Notes: generated from the letters alone by a model not told the origin. Positions 20,758-31,527 are shown, numbered from the stretch's first letter. The stretch is DNA of 48,553 nt from Didymella arachidicola (GCA_016630955.3 WOCF03000020.1:1-48553), one strand, 5' to 3'. Program-made: numbers and translations.

Positions 20758-21184
20758 TGTTGAAGTCGTACTTTAAGCAAAGCTCGTAAGCACTAATTCT
20801 ATTGGTTCTCAGGGATGAGTACGGTGACAGGAAGCCGAGGGGGTTGGTTGCAATAAGGTGTACAGATACGATCTGTCAGTCTTGAGAGCAGGGTAACGAT
20901 GAGTAGTACAGAGTAGACTGTCTAGCTCGAAGGTTGGGTTTGAGATCCAAAGACAAACTTTAACTTAGGATTGAACACGAACTGTAAGAGTTGTGTTCCT
21001 ACTAGATTATATAGTGAAGGTAATGGAGGTCATCCCAAGGGTTGTGCCATCCCCGGAGGTCTTGCCATCCCGGAGGTCACGTCTTGGCGGGATGCCATCC
21101 CGGAGTCCCGTGATTGGTGACACGCTGTCATCCTTAGCGATGCCCCGCTTCCTATCAGTACCTCGCAACTCGGAGATCGTAACA
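20758..21184 (-). repeat. Gypsy 3' LTR (427 bp)
   Basis: Shares the first ~240 bp almost exactly and the last ~60 bp closely with the other LTR, but the middle (from about 21000) is a different sequence with repeated GGAGGTC and CCATCCCGG motifs. Confidence 0.88.
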
Positions 21185-21200
21185 CTACCTCTCCCCTCTC
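21185..21200 (-). promoter_or_regulatory. Gypsy polypurine tract
   Basis: The minus strand reads AGAGGGGAGAGGTAG directly before the 3' LTR, the expected plus-strand primer. Confidence 0.75.
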
Positions 21201-21314
21201 AGCATATCGTCCTCGATATATCGTTTATCCGTGCCGTGGGTCGCAGGGTAGGTCCCGTCCTATAAGTACTGTTCGTAGGTCGTCTCCTTATGAAGTTCCA
21301 TAGCCTCCCTAACC

Positions 21315-21911
21315 ATGCCGAAGGATTCCGGAACACGAAAGCCGCGAGGCCCGCGCTCGCAGTCGTCCACTGAGGAGCGTCGTGCTCGTGCTCGTCGCGT
21401 TCAAGAGCGTTCGCTAGAAATGGCGTTCCGTTGTAAAAGGTGTGAAGAAAAGAACTTTCGGTGTTTTGTCGATACCGCTACTGGTCGATGTGCTGGCTGC
21501 ATCTCCGTGAAGGCGGAGTGTAGCTTGTTTGTTCCTGAAGGGGAATGGGAAAAGGTTGAGCAGGAGAAAGAAGAGAAGCGACTCGCACTCCTTCGTGCAG
21601 AGGCTGAGACTTCTCGTCTTCGTCTAGAGCTGGCGGAGGTTGAGAATCGTGAGCGTCAATTTGCGCGTCGTGATTTGGCGCTGCTGAAAGCGCAAGATCA
21701 GGCGCAAGAGGCGGAAAGTTCGAGTACCGCTACCGGCCCCCTTGTCTCCGATCCTTGGGCTGATCCTGGCTGGTTACAGGCTAACGATTCTTCTTTTGGT
21801 CTCTCGTCTGACCAACTCTTTGTTGACTTTCTTGCTGGAAACCCTGTGGATCCTGTGCCGTACTGGCCACAGAATTTCGATACTGCGTTAGCAACTGGCG
21901 GCAGTTCGTGA
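21315..21911 (+). CDS. Antisense accessory ORF of the Gypsy element, cysteine-rich protein
   Basis: Intact 198 codons from ATG 21315 on the strand opposite gag-pol, between the polypurine tract and the end of pol; its 3' end overlaps the chromodomain coding sequence. The N-terminus is basic (TRKPRGPRS, EERRARARRVQ). Two cysteine groups follow (CKRCEEKNFRC and CAGCISVKAEC, each C-x2-C-x6-C), resembling a zinc-binding domain of the Zn-cluster kind. A long charged coiled-coil-like helix (EEKRLALLRAEAETSRLRLE) precedes an acidic, aromatic C-terminus. It would be transcribed from or near the 3' LTR. Function unknown; a DNA- or RNA-binding regulator is a guess. Confidence 0.65.
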   Translation: MPKDSGTRKPRGPRSQSSTEERRARARRVQERSLEMAFRCKRCEEKNFRCFVDTATGRCAGCISVKAECSLFVPEGEWEKVEQEKEEKRLALLRAEAETSRLRLELAEVENRERQFARRDLALLKAQDQAQEAESSSTATGPLVSDPWADPGWLQANDSSFGLSSDQLFVDFLAGNPVDPVPYWPQNFDTALATGGSS

Positions 21912-21965
21912 GGTTTGATTCTGGTTCCCACGTGTTTTCCGAGTCTGGGTATCCTAACCACTTGA

Positions 21966-24900
21966 CTAGGTATTCGTTGTTTTTTTTTTGGTTTTTCGAT
22001 GTTTAATTACTTTCTCGACTTCCCACTCGTCCTGGCCGTCCGCCTGGTAGTGAAAGTCTTGCTGGATCGGCGTTCTAGGGTCGGCTGGTTCCAACAGCGA
22101 GATGTGGAACACTGGATGGATCTTTGCATCCTTGGGCAGCGCAAGTCGATAGTTGACTGGGCTGATTTGCTTGGAAATGAAAAATGGTCCGACCTTGACT
22201 TTGTCCAGTTTTTTCGTTGGTCGCCGTGTGCGTAGGTTTTTCGTAAGGAGATACACTTTATCCCCCTCCTTTAGCAGAGGCGCCGTTTTTCGTTTCTTGT
22301 TAACATAAGAGATGCTCTGTGACTGAGCTTTGGCGATGTTATCGAGCGATTTTCTGTGTACTTCCTTCAGTGCTTTGACTGAGTTAATCGCTGATTCCGT
22401 TTGAATGTTACTGTCCAATGATCTGGTAAAGAGATTTGGGTGTCTCCCGTGGTTTGCAAAGAACGGCGTTACGCCTGTTGCTTCCGACAATTTGTTGTTG
22501 TACGCGATTTGTGCCATAGGTAGTAGTGAGACCCAGTTGTCTTGCTGCTGGTTGCAGTAAATGCGGAGGTACGTCTCCATTGTTTGGTTCACTCGTTCCG
22601 TTTGGCCATCCGTCTGCGGATGATACGCGGTTGACAGTTTTTTCTTGGTACCAATAGCTGCTAACAGCGTGGTCCAGTAGTTTGATGTAAACAACTTGTC
22701 TCTATCGCTGATGATTGATTCGGAAATGCCGTGGTGTCGAACAATCCTATCCAGATATACTCGTGCGAGCTGCTCTGCAGTGTAGCTGTGGCGGAAAGGC
22801 ACAAACTCAGCGGCTTTCGTGAATCGATCAACTACAACGAAGATTGAGTCGTAGGTGTATCCTGTTACAGGATCCTTGGAGACAGGTAGCTGTGTAACGA
22901 AATCCATCGTGATGTTCGTCCATGGTGCCGTTGGCGGCTCCATTGCCTGTGCTTCTCCATACTTGGCGTGCGTGCTGTGTTTGTTCTGTTGACAGCTTAC
23001 GCAATTCTTGATGAACTTGGCGACCTTGTCGCGCATGTTCGGGAACTCGTAATGTCTCTTGATGAGTTCCATTGTTCTGGTGATACCGGGGTGTCCATGA
23101 AGCGGGTCATCGTGGTGACTGCTTATGACTTCTTCTTCCAGTTCCTCTGGTACCTGTGATGGTACATGATGTTCTTGGCGTACTATCATCATATTGTTGA
23201 GCTGCTGGGATGGTCCTAACGATCCGTCGCTATTGATACCAAGGATCGCCGATTCGTTGATCGTCTTGGATCCTGCGAGGTCGTGTCGTCGACTGAGTGC
23301 GTCGGCTCTGCCGTTGTCCTTTCCTGGTGTATAGAGGATCTTGAACTTGTATTGTCCGAGGGTCTCGGACCATCGTACTTGTCGTCTGTTCAATACCTTT
23401 GTCGTCGTGAAGTGTACCAGGTTTTTGTGATCCGTGTAGATCGTAAGTTCCGAACAACTTTCAGCGTAGACTCGCCAATGTTCTAGGGCGGATACGATCG
23501 CGAGTAGTTCTTTGTCGTGTACGTCGTATCGTTCTTCGGGTCCTGAGAACTTGCGTGAATAGTAGGCAATCGGGTGCCATTGACCATCTCGTTCTTGTGT
23601 AATGCATGCTCCTAATGCCAAATCTGAGGCATCTGTTTCCATTCGCAGCGGCTCTCCGCTCCTGAATGTAACCAATGTGGGTGGATCTACACAAGCTTGC
23701 TTTAGTGTTTCGAAAGCTTTGTCCTGATCCTCGCCCCACTTGAAGGGTGTGTCCTTCCGCGTAAGTTTCGTAAGCGGCAAGGCCTTTGTGGAGTAATCCT
23801 TGATGAAGCGTCGGTTGAAGTTGACAAACCCAAGGAACTCTTGGATGTTCTTAACGGTTTTGGGTGTTGGCCAATCTTTTACAACCTGAATCTTTTCTTG
23901 GCTCATCTTGACTCCGTATCGTCCTACTACAAACCCTAGGAATTCGACTTCCTCCTTGTGCCACTCGCACTTCTCGGGTTTCAAACGTAGGTGCGCTGCT
24001 CCTAGGCAGGCAAGCACTTGTCGTACGTGTTCGACATGCTCTTCTAGTGTTTTGCTGTACACTAGGATGTCATCGAGGTATGCTACCACGGTAATGTCCA
24101 AGTGTGCCCTTAGTACGTTGTTGATTAAGGCCTGACATGTCGCTGGTGCGTTGGTGAGCCCGAATGGCATAACCAAATACTCGTAATGACCATAACGGGT
24201 TCTAAACGCCGTCTTCCATTCTTCGCCCTCCTTCATGCGGATAAGGTTGTATGCTCCTCTTAGGTCTAACGCAGTGAAGTACTGTGCTCCGGCTAACCGA
24301 TCCTGAAGTTCGCTGATGTTCGGTAGCGGGTAACGATTTTTGATCGTGATATCGTTGAGCTTTCGGTAATCGATGCAAGGTCGTAACTTGCCATCTTTCT
24401 TTGGCACGAATAGAACGGGAAATCCTGCTGGGGATTCTGATTCTCGAATGAATCCTTTGTCGAGGTTCTCCTTAAGGTAGTTGCGCAGCTCCTCAAGTTC
24501 CTTTTCTGACATCTGGTATATTGGCCCGAATGGGGGCTTCTTGCCTTCCTCGAGCTTAATCTCGTGGTCCCATTCCTGGTGCTGCGGTAGTGCCTTCGCA
24601 GTCTTCTCATCGCGGAAGAGGTCTATAAACTCTCTGTATTCATCCGGGATGTCAGGAGTTGTACTGTTCTCCTTAACCGTCGCTTTGTGATCCTGGGGCT
24701 GGTTGGTATCTGCGCGGTCGACCGCTCTAACTTGGCGCGTCTTGTTCGAAGAGATGTTGTTAATCTCCTTCTCATCCACCAGCTGCGTCGTGAGCTGCGC
24801 GGGTCGCTGTCCGGGTGTACCTGATCCGTGACACGTGAGCGTTATTCGCTGGTTCTTCCAGTCGATCCATGGATTGTGCTCTCTTAATCAAGGAAGTCCT

Positions 24901-25288
24901 AATATGATATCGTGGGCGGCCGTTCCCAGAACATCTAGGTCTATCAATTCCTCGTGGTTGAATACTTTCAGACGTCGCTGTACCACTTCGTGGGTCACAG
25001 TCGACTCTCCTGGCATTGGTTCTCCGTTGGCTACTCGTAAAGGGTATGGTTCCTCCTTTCTTCGCTTCTGCAAGCCTGCTTGCGCGATAGCGGATTGAGA
25101 CACGTAGTTGCTCTGTGCTCCTGAGTCCAACAATGCCGTCATCCTGGTGCCTTCTAGCACAACAGGGAATTTGATGAGGGACTGGGCCTCATTGGAATCC
25201 TGACGTCGATTCCGGGAGCCCTGGACTGCGTTGAGAAAAAGCTCTCGTCCGGGTCGTCCTTGGCGTCCGTTTGCCATATGTCTAAAAA
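21966..25288 (-). pseudogene. Gypsy pol: protease-RT-RNase H-integrase, one stop and a 3' frameshift
   Basis: Entered from gag by -1 frameshifting at 25289-25283. Protease shows ALLDSGAQSNYVS. The expected Trp codon in DIILGLPW.. is TGA (24890-24888), a G-to-A nonsense change. RT has the YLDDILVYS catalytic box. RNase H has METDASDLALGA and YTDHKNL. Integrase has the H..H..C-x2-C finger (HGHPG, CVSCQQNK), the DDE core (TMDFV, SDRD, YHPQTDGQTERVNQ) and a GPF/Y-type end. The frame stops at 21966 after KHRKTKKK, in a run of ten A on the minus strand; the second half of a chromodomain (EYLVKWLGYPDSENTWEPE) continues in the -1 frame to about 21870. Confidence 0.9.
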
Positions 25289-27406
25289 AGACTCGTCCTG
25301 GGGCATAAAACCGCTCAGGCGTTTTAGTGTCTCGTGGTTCCTGCACTTCGGATGGAAGCACTCAGCCCATTCTTGGCCGTAGCACCTCTCGTTTTGGACC
25401 ATGTGCATGTTGAATATGTCTTCCACACATTCAATTCCTGGAAAGTGGAGATTCGTGCGTTTATCCCACAAGTGCTCTGCGCAATAGGTATCCGTACATT
25501 CCCACCAGTATTCCTCGCAGCCCTCGGGCTTACTCGGAAACCATCCACTGTCCAGTTTGTACTGTCTGTGGTCTTCGCAGGCTTCGTGGTAGCACTGCGT
25601 AGGTGGTAGTCGAGAATGGTACGGGTTTCGAATATCCTGGAACAGCTTCGACGTATAGCTCGTCGTTGGCAAAGCGGGCTGTCGGTCGAAGTCGGGTTCG
25701 TCTCGACTTCGAGCGTATAAGTTGTAGTCGTCCAGCTGTTGCTGAGTTGCGGAGTTGCTTTCTTTCCAGCGGATAAAGTCTTCCGTGTGCCATTCTTTGT
25801 TGGTTTTCTGTGCATTGGCTACCTGTTGGTCGAATCTCTCAAGTGCTTCGGGATCACCGAGCAAGTACCGTCTTGACCGTTGAATATTTTCTTCCGTCAT
25901 CCAATCACGGACAGACTCGACATCCTGTAGGCTTGGTGTCTGGATAGTAACGGATGACGCTTCTCCCTTGTGCTCTGGGATGTTGTTGACAATGGTCAAG
26001 TTTATCGTTGGTGCTTTGGGTTCTCGGAAAGCAGGAGTCTGGGTGGATTGGTCGCGCGAGACCATCATGTCCTGACTATGTTGCGTTTTGTCGCATACAA
26101 TTAAACGTTTCCCTTCCTTTGAATAGTACTTGTCGTTGAGCCGGAAAAAGGAATCGTAGTATCGTTTGCCAACAATAGCGCTGCCGTCCTTAATGTCGCA
26201 CTCTACCACATGGTGTTGACGGGGATCATTGTCAATCCACTCTTCCTTAGGGTAGGGTGTTGGTGACCGGATTTGCTTGCTTGGAGCATCCTCATCGGAC
26301 TCCTCGATGTAGTCGTTGTCAAGTCCGGAAGTGGGGTCTTCCATGAGACGTCCCATCTCATTAGTAACGACCTCCCACTCTTGGTCGCCGCTGTCGTCAT
26401 GAGCCAGCATGTTCAGCTGTCTGGTCACTTTGTTCTTCATGCGACAGTCGCGGGCGTAGTGGCCTGTCTTGCCACAGCCGTAACAAGTCACTGAAGACTT
26501 ATCACCGCGGTTGTTACTACCCTTCTTTTTCTCATTCCATCGTTCAGGTCCTTTGTTGATGTTGGAGAGGTCCATTGCTGCAGGACCGTAGTATCCACTG
26601 TTCGTATCGTTGTGGACACGGCGTCCCATGTTGGCTTGGTAAGGGCCGCCACGTTGGCCACGGCGGTAGTTGTTGTTGCGCCATTGGTTGCGTGGAGCCT
26701 GGGGTGGGCGAGCGACTTGAGTCACGGCTCGCGCACGAGGGTCCTCTCTTAATTCTTGTTGAAGGTCGTAGAGCTTGACGTCGATACTGATCGCTTCGTT
26801 TACTAGTGCGTCGAAGGTATCGGTAGCTGCGGCAGTCCGCATGAGCTCTTCCTTGACCTTAGGCTTAAGGCCTTGTTTGAACATGGTCATCAGTGCAACG
26901 TCGTCCCAGCCGGTGAACGTAGCTACTTGCTGAAACTTAGCAGCGTAGTCGGCAGCGGACGCAGTTTGTCGGATGCGCTGAATCTCGCGTCGGGCGATGG
27001 TTGGTTCGTTGTGCACTCCAAATACTTGGCGAATCTGTTCCTTGAACAGATCGAAGTCTTCGATCCATGGGTCGATGTCTGCTGAGTTGCTTGCTCCGTC
27101 GTGGTAACGGCGAATAAAGGGTTTAATCCAAGTGAACGCGCGATCCTTCATAAACGTACTCACAAAAGTGACACGTTTCTCCTCTGGGATGCGTTCTCCT
27201 TGGAACATGAAAAACAGATCGAACTTCATGAGCCAGTCTTCCAGCTTGTCGCGAGTGCCATCAAAGGCCTCGGGTTTAGCCACTGGGTAAACACTGGTAG
27301 GGGCAGGCGCCGCTGCCTCCTCGTCCATGTCGAGATCGTCATCAGCCGTACGGCGTGATGCGTTGGAGTTGCTTGGGGTAGCACGGGATCCTGAGGTAGT
27401 ACTCAT
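25154..27406 (-). CDS. Gypsy gag (capsid-nucleocapsid) polyprotein
   Basis: About 750 codons. The frame is open from 27421 but the first ATG is at 27406, only 17 bases inside the LTR boundary. A capsid-like retrotransposon Gag region (FDGTRDKLEDWLMKFDLFF, then FTWIKPF) lies at about residues 45-200, and a CCHC knuckle (CYGCGKTGHYARDC) near residue 310. A long acidic tail follows with further Cys/His pairs (CEDHRQYKLD, CEEYWWECTDTYC, CFHPKCRNH), unusual after the knuckle. It ends at 25154 and overlaps the protease frame, with a T TTT TTA slippery site inside the overlap. Forms the virus-like particle. Confidence 0.88.
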   Translation of the reverse strand: MSTTSGSRATPSNSNASRRTADDDLDMDEEAAAPAPTSVYPVAKPEAFDGTRDKLEDWLMKFDLFFMFQGERIPEEKRVTFVSTFMKDRAFTWIKPFIRRYHDGASNSADIDPWIEDFDLFKEQIRQVFGVHNEPTIARREIQRIRQTASAADYAAKFQQVATFTGWDDVALMTMFKQGLKPKVKEELMRTAAATDTFDALVNEAISIDVKLYDLQQELREDPRARAVTQVARPPQAPRNQWRNNNYRRGQRGGPYQANMGRRVHNDTNSGYYGPAAMDLSNINKGPERWNEKKKGSNNRGDKSSVTCYGCGKTGHYARDCRMKNKVTRQLNMLAHDDSGDQEWEVVTNEMGRLMEDPTSGLDNDYIEESDEDAPSKQIRSPTPYPKEEWIDNDPRQHHVVECDIKDGSAIVGKRYYDSFFRLNDKYYSKEGKRLIVCDKTQHSQDMMVSRDQSTQTPAFREPKAPTINLTIVNNIPEHKGEASSVTIQTPSLQDVESVRDWMTEENIQRSRRYLLGDPEALERFDQQVANAQKTNKEWHTEDFIRWKESNSATQQQLDDYNLYARSRDEPDFDRQPALPTTSYTSKLFQDIRNPYHSRLPPTQCYHEACEDHRQYKLDSGWFPSKPEGCEEYWWECTDTYCAEHLWDKRTNLHFPGIECVEDIFNMHMVQNERCYGQEWAECFHPKCRNHETLKRLSGFMPQDESFLDIWQTDAKDDPDESFFSTQSRAPGIDVRIPMRPSPSSNSLLC
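25283..25289 (-). promoter_or_regulatory. -1 ribosomal frameshift site between gag and pol
   Basis: The minus strand reads TTTTTTA phased T|TTT|TTA in the gag frame (codons TCT TTT TTA GAC). Slipping back one base gives TTT TTT AGA CAT ATG, the frame that leads into protease. The heptamer type, phase and direction all agree. A downstream stimulatory structure was not worked out. Confidence 0.8.
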
Positions 27407-27423
27407 CTTGGGGGTGTTCAAAA

Positions 27424-27889
27424 TGTTGAAGTCGTACTTTAAGCAAAGCTCGTAAGCACTAATTCTATTGGTTCTCAGGGATGAGTACGGTGACAGGAAG
27501 CCGAGGGGGTTGGTTGCAATAAGGTGTACAGATACGATCTGTCAGTCTTGAGAGCAGGGTAACGATGAGTAGTACAGAGTAGACTGTCTAGCTCGAAGGT
27601 TGGGTTTGAGATCCAAAGACAAACTTGATAACTTAGGATTGAACACACACTGTAAGAGTTGTGTTCCTACGTATTATTATACTATTAAGATCTGGCTGCT
27701 ACCATCGCGTAGTAGCTTAACCATCTGTAACTCTGCAGGTGGTGTAGCCACCTTGTGGTGGTCTGCCACCTTGCATATCTTAAGGTGGTTGCTCTTGGCG
27801 AGGTGGTTAGTCACGTGACACGTGACACGCTGTCATCCTAAGCGATACCCCGCTTCCTATCAGTACCTGTTCTTTCGGAGATCGTAACA
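27424..27889 (-). repeat. Gypsy 5' LTR (466 bp)
   Basis: Partner of 20758-21184; middle section differs and has its own repeats (AGGTGGT/CCACCTT type). Boundary TGTT..AACA is clear on both sides. Confidence 0.88.
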
Positions 27890-28820
27890 CTAACTCTAGT
27901 AGATAAAGATATTATATTTTACTATAACATAGTTATATATATAATAAGTAGAATAGTTAATAAGTAGGATACTTTTACTAAGACTATACTAAAACTCCCT
28001 TTCTATACTAATTTCTTCTTAATAACTATAGTTTAATATATTAAAAGAGTATTATATATAGCTTATACTTTAAGCTCTTATATAAGATATAAACCTTTTA
28101 GTATAATATACTATAGCTATCTATAATATACCTAAAAGTATACTATACTAATAACGCGCTAGATAACTTTTATATATTAATACTATAGCTAACTTCTATA
28201 ATCTAACTAGCGCTAAGAAGTAAGTAATTATTATATATATACTTAAGCTAGTTATATAAGAAGAGTCTCTTTAGCTTAAGGTTATAGCTAATATTACTAA
28301 TTCTCTATAAAAAGAGCGTAGTTTAGCCTCTATTAGCCTAAGATAGGCTAGTAGGTTTATTTTATATTAGAAGAAGCTTAAAATAAGTTTTAATTATAAT
28401 TATAACTATAAGTAAGCCTTTTATAAGAATTCTAAAGTTATATAAAGCTAGTTTAACCTTATAGCTAATACTAAAACTAAGTATAGTATATAGGATAATA
28501 AAATATATAACTTTAATAAGATAGGCTTTATAATAGGCTAGATATCTACTAGAGTTATTATTATAAATATAGAAAAGCTAGAGTAAGTAAAGTAGGTCTA
28601 GCTAGGTAACTAGAAGTAGGTAATAGTTATTAAAGGTATTAATACTATAAAATAGGCTATTCTACCCTATAATATTATTAAAGCCTACTACTATTAGTCT
28701 AGCTAGTATAAGAATAATAATTTACCCTAAGATTAGATTATTACTATTTCTAAAAATAGCTAGACTACTAATAAGCTTAGTTTTAACTAGTTAAAGCACT
28801 TAAATAGGTATATAAAGATA
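27890..28820 (+). pseudogene. RIP-destroyed pogo element (plus orientation), truncated
   Basis: Very AT-rich. From about 27965 it reads CTTTTACTAAGACTATACTA, the RIP-mutated form of the shared pogo end CTTTTGCCAAGACCACACCA. Further on, blocks such as CTTTAATAAGATAGGCTTTA (from CTTTGACGAGACTGGCTT) show the transposase in plus orientation, every C or G change being a transition. It stops abruptly near 28820, in the middle of the transposase. Confidence 0.8.
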
Positions 28821-28821
28821 T

Positions 28822-29527
28822 ATAATATACCTTATAGGTAAGCTACCTATATAAGTAAGTTACCTACTTTTACTAAGACCCTACTAAACCTTACTCTATT
28901 ATAGTATAAAACACTATACTCTAGCTCTATATAAGGTAGAATAGGTTATAATATTACTTAAAGACTACTTCTACTTTACTCTTATATATTTATATATTAT
29001 ATCTACCCTTTCTATACTATCTATAGTATTATTAGGATAGTTTACCTTCTTTAGCGCATACCTACTTTTTTATCTTCTTTCTATTATAACGCGCCCTAAA
29101 TTCTACTAGAGCTGCTAGCTACTAGCCTTTCTTAACTAGAAGGGATTCTCCCTTCTAAATTTACTTTCTTTTATATAATTTGCGTTATATAGTAGCCTTA
29201 GTAGCTACTTTAAGCTTATAGATTTATTTTTATACTAGTATAAGCTTATATAATAGAATAGCTCCCCCCTTTATATAGTGCTTAATTACACTAAGAAAAG
29301 AGGTAGGTAAACTACTCTATTCCCTCCTATACTTATCTTAAATTAGAGTTAATTATAACTTAAATTCTAGGGTATTACTTAGAGTTTACAACTACTAGAG
29401 CTTATTATTTATAAAGAGTAGTAGTAATAGAGTGCGTAGCTTTATATTAAGAGTTAATATAACCTATTTTAGGTTAAAAGGGACTAATCTAGCCTCTTAG
29501 AACCCTTCTTAGATATTACTAGTAGTA
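28822..29527 (-). pseudogene. RIP-destroyed pogo element (minus orientation), truncated
   Basis: From about 28865 it reads CTTTTACTAAGACCCTACTA followed by a decayed copy of the same 3' region as the element at 19288, so the transposase is on the minus strand. It is cut at 29527 by the pogo element of another subfamily. No frame survives. Confidence 0.8.
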
Positions 29528-31374
29528 ACGTGAGTGCATAGCGAGTGACGCGGATAAGCGAGTGACGCGCCCTAACAAGCCGATGGGTCTACCTACCTTC
29601 AAACCTCAATGGATCAACCACCAGACCTTGAATTACTTCCAAATGAAGAGAGAATCAATCTTGCACTCTAAGCAATTAAAAAACCTCAAGAACTAAGCGT
29701 GCGACGCGCTGCTGTAGTTTACAAGGTCTCAGAGGCAACTCTCCGCCGCCGACGCGCTGGAACGCGATCAACACGCGATACCCACCCCAAATCATCGAAT
29801 CTTACTAAGGCAGAAGAGCAGACCCTTGTAAAGTACATAAGGAAGCTTGACCAGCAAGGATCTAGCCCAACGCTTTGTTGGGTTGAAGATATGGCTAATT
29901 AACTGCGCGCTGCACGCGACGCAGGCCCTGTTGGCTTGCGATGGGCCTCAAACTTCGTTAAACGCGAGCCTGGAGTCAAATCGCGAATAACTCGACAGAG
30001 GGATCGCCAGAGAGTCCTCTGCAGCGACCCAGCTGTCGTTGAGCCCTGGTTTGACCTGGTACAGAACGTTAAGGCCAAGTACGGTATCCTGGACGAAGAT
30101 ACCTACAACTTTGACGAGACTGGCTTCACTATGGGCGTTGGAAGTCGAGTCAAAGTAGTTACTGCATCAGAGAGACGTACTGAGCCTATTGGAGTCCAGC
30201 AGGGAGATCGTGAGTGGGTGACTCTGATCGCTGCGATCAACGCGATGGGCTGGGCAATCGCGCCCTACCTTATCTTCAAAGCGAAGAACCACGACGAAGC
30301 TTGGTTCCCTGATTTGAAGCCCCAATGGCGCATTGGGGTAAGTGACAACGGCTGGACTACCAACGAGCTTGGTGTAGCCTGGCTCAGGCACTTTATTGAG
30401 CGGATCAAAGGCCAGAGGGTAGGTAGCTACGTGCTGCTGATACTTGACGGCCACGAGAGCCACAAGTCGCTCTCTTTCCAGGAGCTTTGCGAGCAGAACA
30501 AGATAATTACCCTCTGTATGCCTCCGCACTCGTCACACATCCTTCAGCCGCTTGACGTGGGTTGTTTTGCCCCCCTGAAGCGAGCGTACAGCAGAGAGAT
30601 CAGAGGCTTGGCATTAGACCATATTGGCAGAATTGACAAGAAAGCCTTCATCGCGACCTTTGCAAAGGCATTTGAGCAGGCGTTTTCAAAGGCAAACATC
30701 ACAGCAAGCTTTAAGGCAACTGGATTAGTGCCTAGAGATCCATCGGTGGTGCTATCAAAGCTTGATGTTAAGGTCCGCACGCCAACACTGCCGCTCTTAG
30801 AGGAGCTCGAATGGAACCCTAAGACACCCACCAACGCCAATGAGATCCAGGCTCAATCAACGCTGCTTCGCGATCGTATTTAAAAGCACCAAGGATCGTC
30901 ACCAACTCCGATGGTTGAGATCGTTAATCAGCTGCAGAGAGGCACGGCAATGCTGCTGCATGGGCAGACGTTATTAGCAGCCCGAGTGCTGCAGCTTGAA
31001 GCGTCAAATAAAGCAGCCTCTGAGCGTAAATCACGGAAAAGAAAGCGTATTCAGAAGGGCGGAGACCTGTCAAAGGAAGAGGCAGAGGACTTAATAGCTC
31101 AACGCGACGTTAAGGCGCAGGTTGAAGGGGAGAGTCGTGAGGGTAGGGTTCGAACAGGTGCAGGCAAGAGCGGTAAAAGGCACTGTAAGCGCTGCAGAGA
31201 GATTGGTCACAATTCGCGCACTTGTAAGAAAGATGTAGTAGAGGTTAGCGATTAATATTCTGTACTGTAAGCTACAGTACAACGTTGTGGTGTTGTACTG
31301 TTGCAGTTAGTAGGCCTAACAGCTTGTTAGGGCGCGTCACTCGCTTATCCGCGTCACTCGCTATGCACTCACGT
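29528..31374 (+). mobile_element. Fot1/pogo element of a second subfamily
   Basis: Ends ACGTGAGTGCATAGCGAGTG and its inverse, with the internal motif GCGAGTGACGCG repeated, giving inverted repeats of about 50 bp. TA lies on both sides (29526-29527 and 31375-31376). It is 1847 bp and inserted in a RIP-destroyed pogo relic. GC content is normal, unlike its surroundings. Confidence 0.9.
29609..31255 (+). pseudogene. Pogo transposase with three CAA-to-TAA stops
   Basis: 549-codon frame from ATG 29609 to TAA 31253-31255, full length and without frameshift, but with in-frame TAA at 29669-29671, 29900-29902 and 30881-30883. At each, related copies suggest Gln. Motifs: helix-turn-helix, NFDETGFTMG, LLILDGHESHKSLSF, HILQPLDVGCF and the terminal CCHC knuckle (CKRCREIGHNSRTC). 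The triad is intact, so only the stops inactivate it. All three fit C-to-T in a CpA context. Confidence 0.9.
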
Positions 31375-31522
31375 TACTCTAATACTACTAACCTACTAAT
31401 ATCTTAAATCTAAAAAGAAATAGTTTCTATATAAACTTAATTCTTATATACCTTATATAGTAATACTAAGAGTTTTACTTATAACTTTTATAAAATATAG
31501 TACTATTAGAGTAAGTAAAGTA
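31375..31522. other. AT-rich relic between transposons
   Basis: RIP-like AT-rich DNA, no gene or recognisable repeat end. Confidence 0.4.
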
Positions 31523-31527
31523 ACGTA

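Larger units (their letters stand above)
20758..27889 (-). mobile_element. Ty3/Gypsy LTR retrotransposon of the chromodomain (chromovirus) type
   Basis: LTRs at 20758-21184 and 27424-27889 both run TGTTGAAG..CGTAACA. Between them on the minus strand are gag, protease, RT, RNase H, integrase and a chromodomain, in Gypsy order. A polypurine tract abuts the 3' LTR. A further ORF lies antisense between pol and the 3' LTR. The element interrupts a pogo copy. Flanking bases (GGGGC left, CTAAC right) do not give a target-site duplication. One in-frame TGA and one frameshift in pol suggest a defective but recent copy. Confidence 0.92.

Noticed and set aside
20753..27894. Target-site duplication of the Gypsy element
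   Set aside because: GGGGC on the left and CTAAC on the right do not match.
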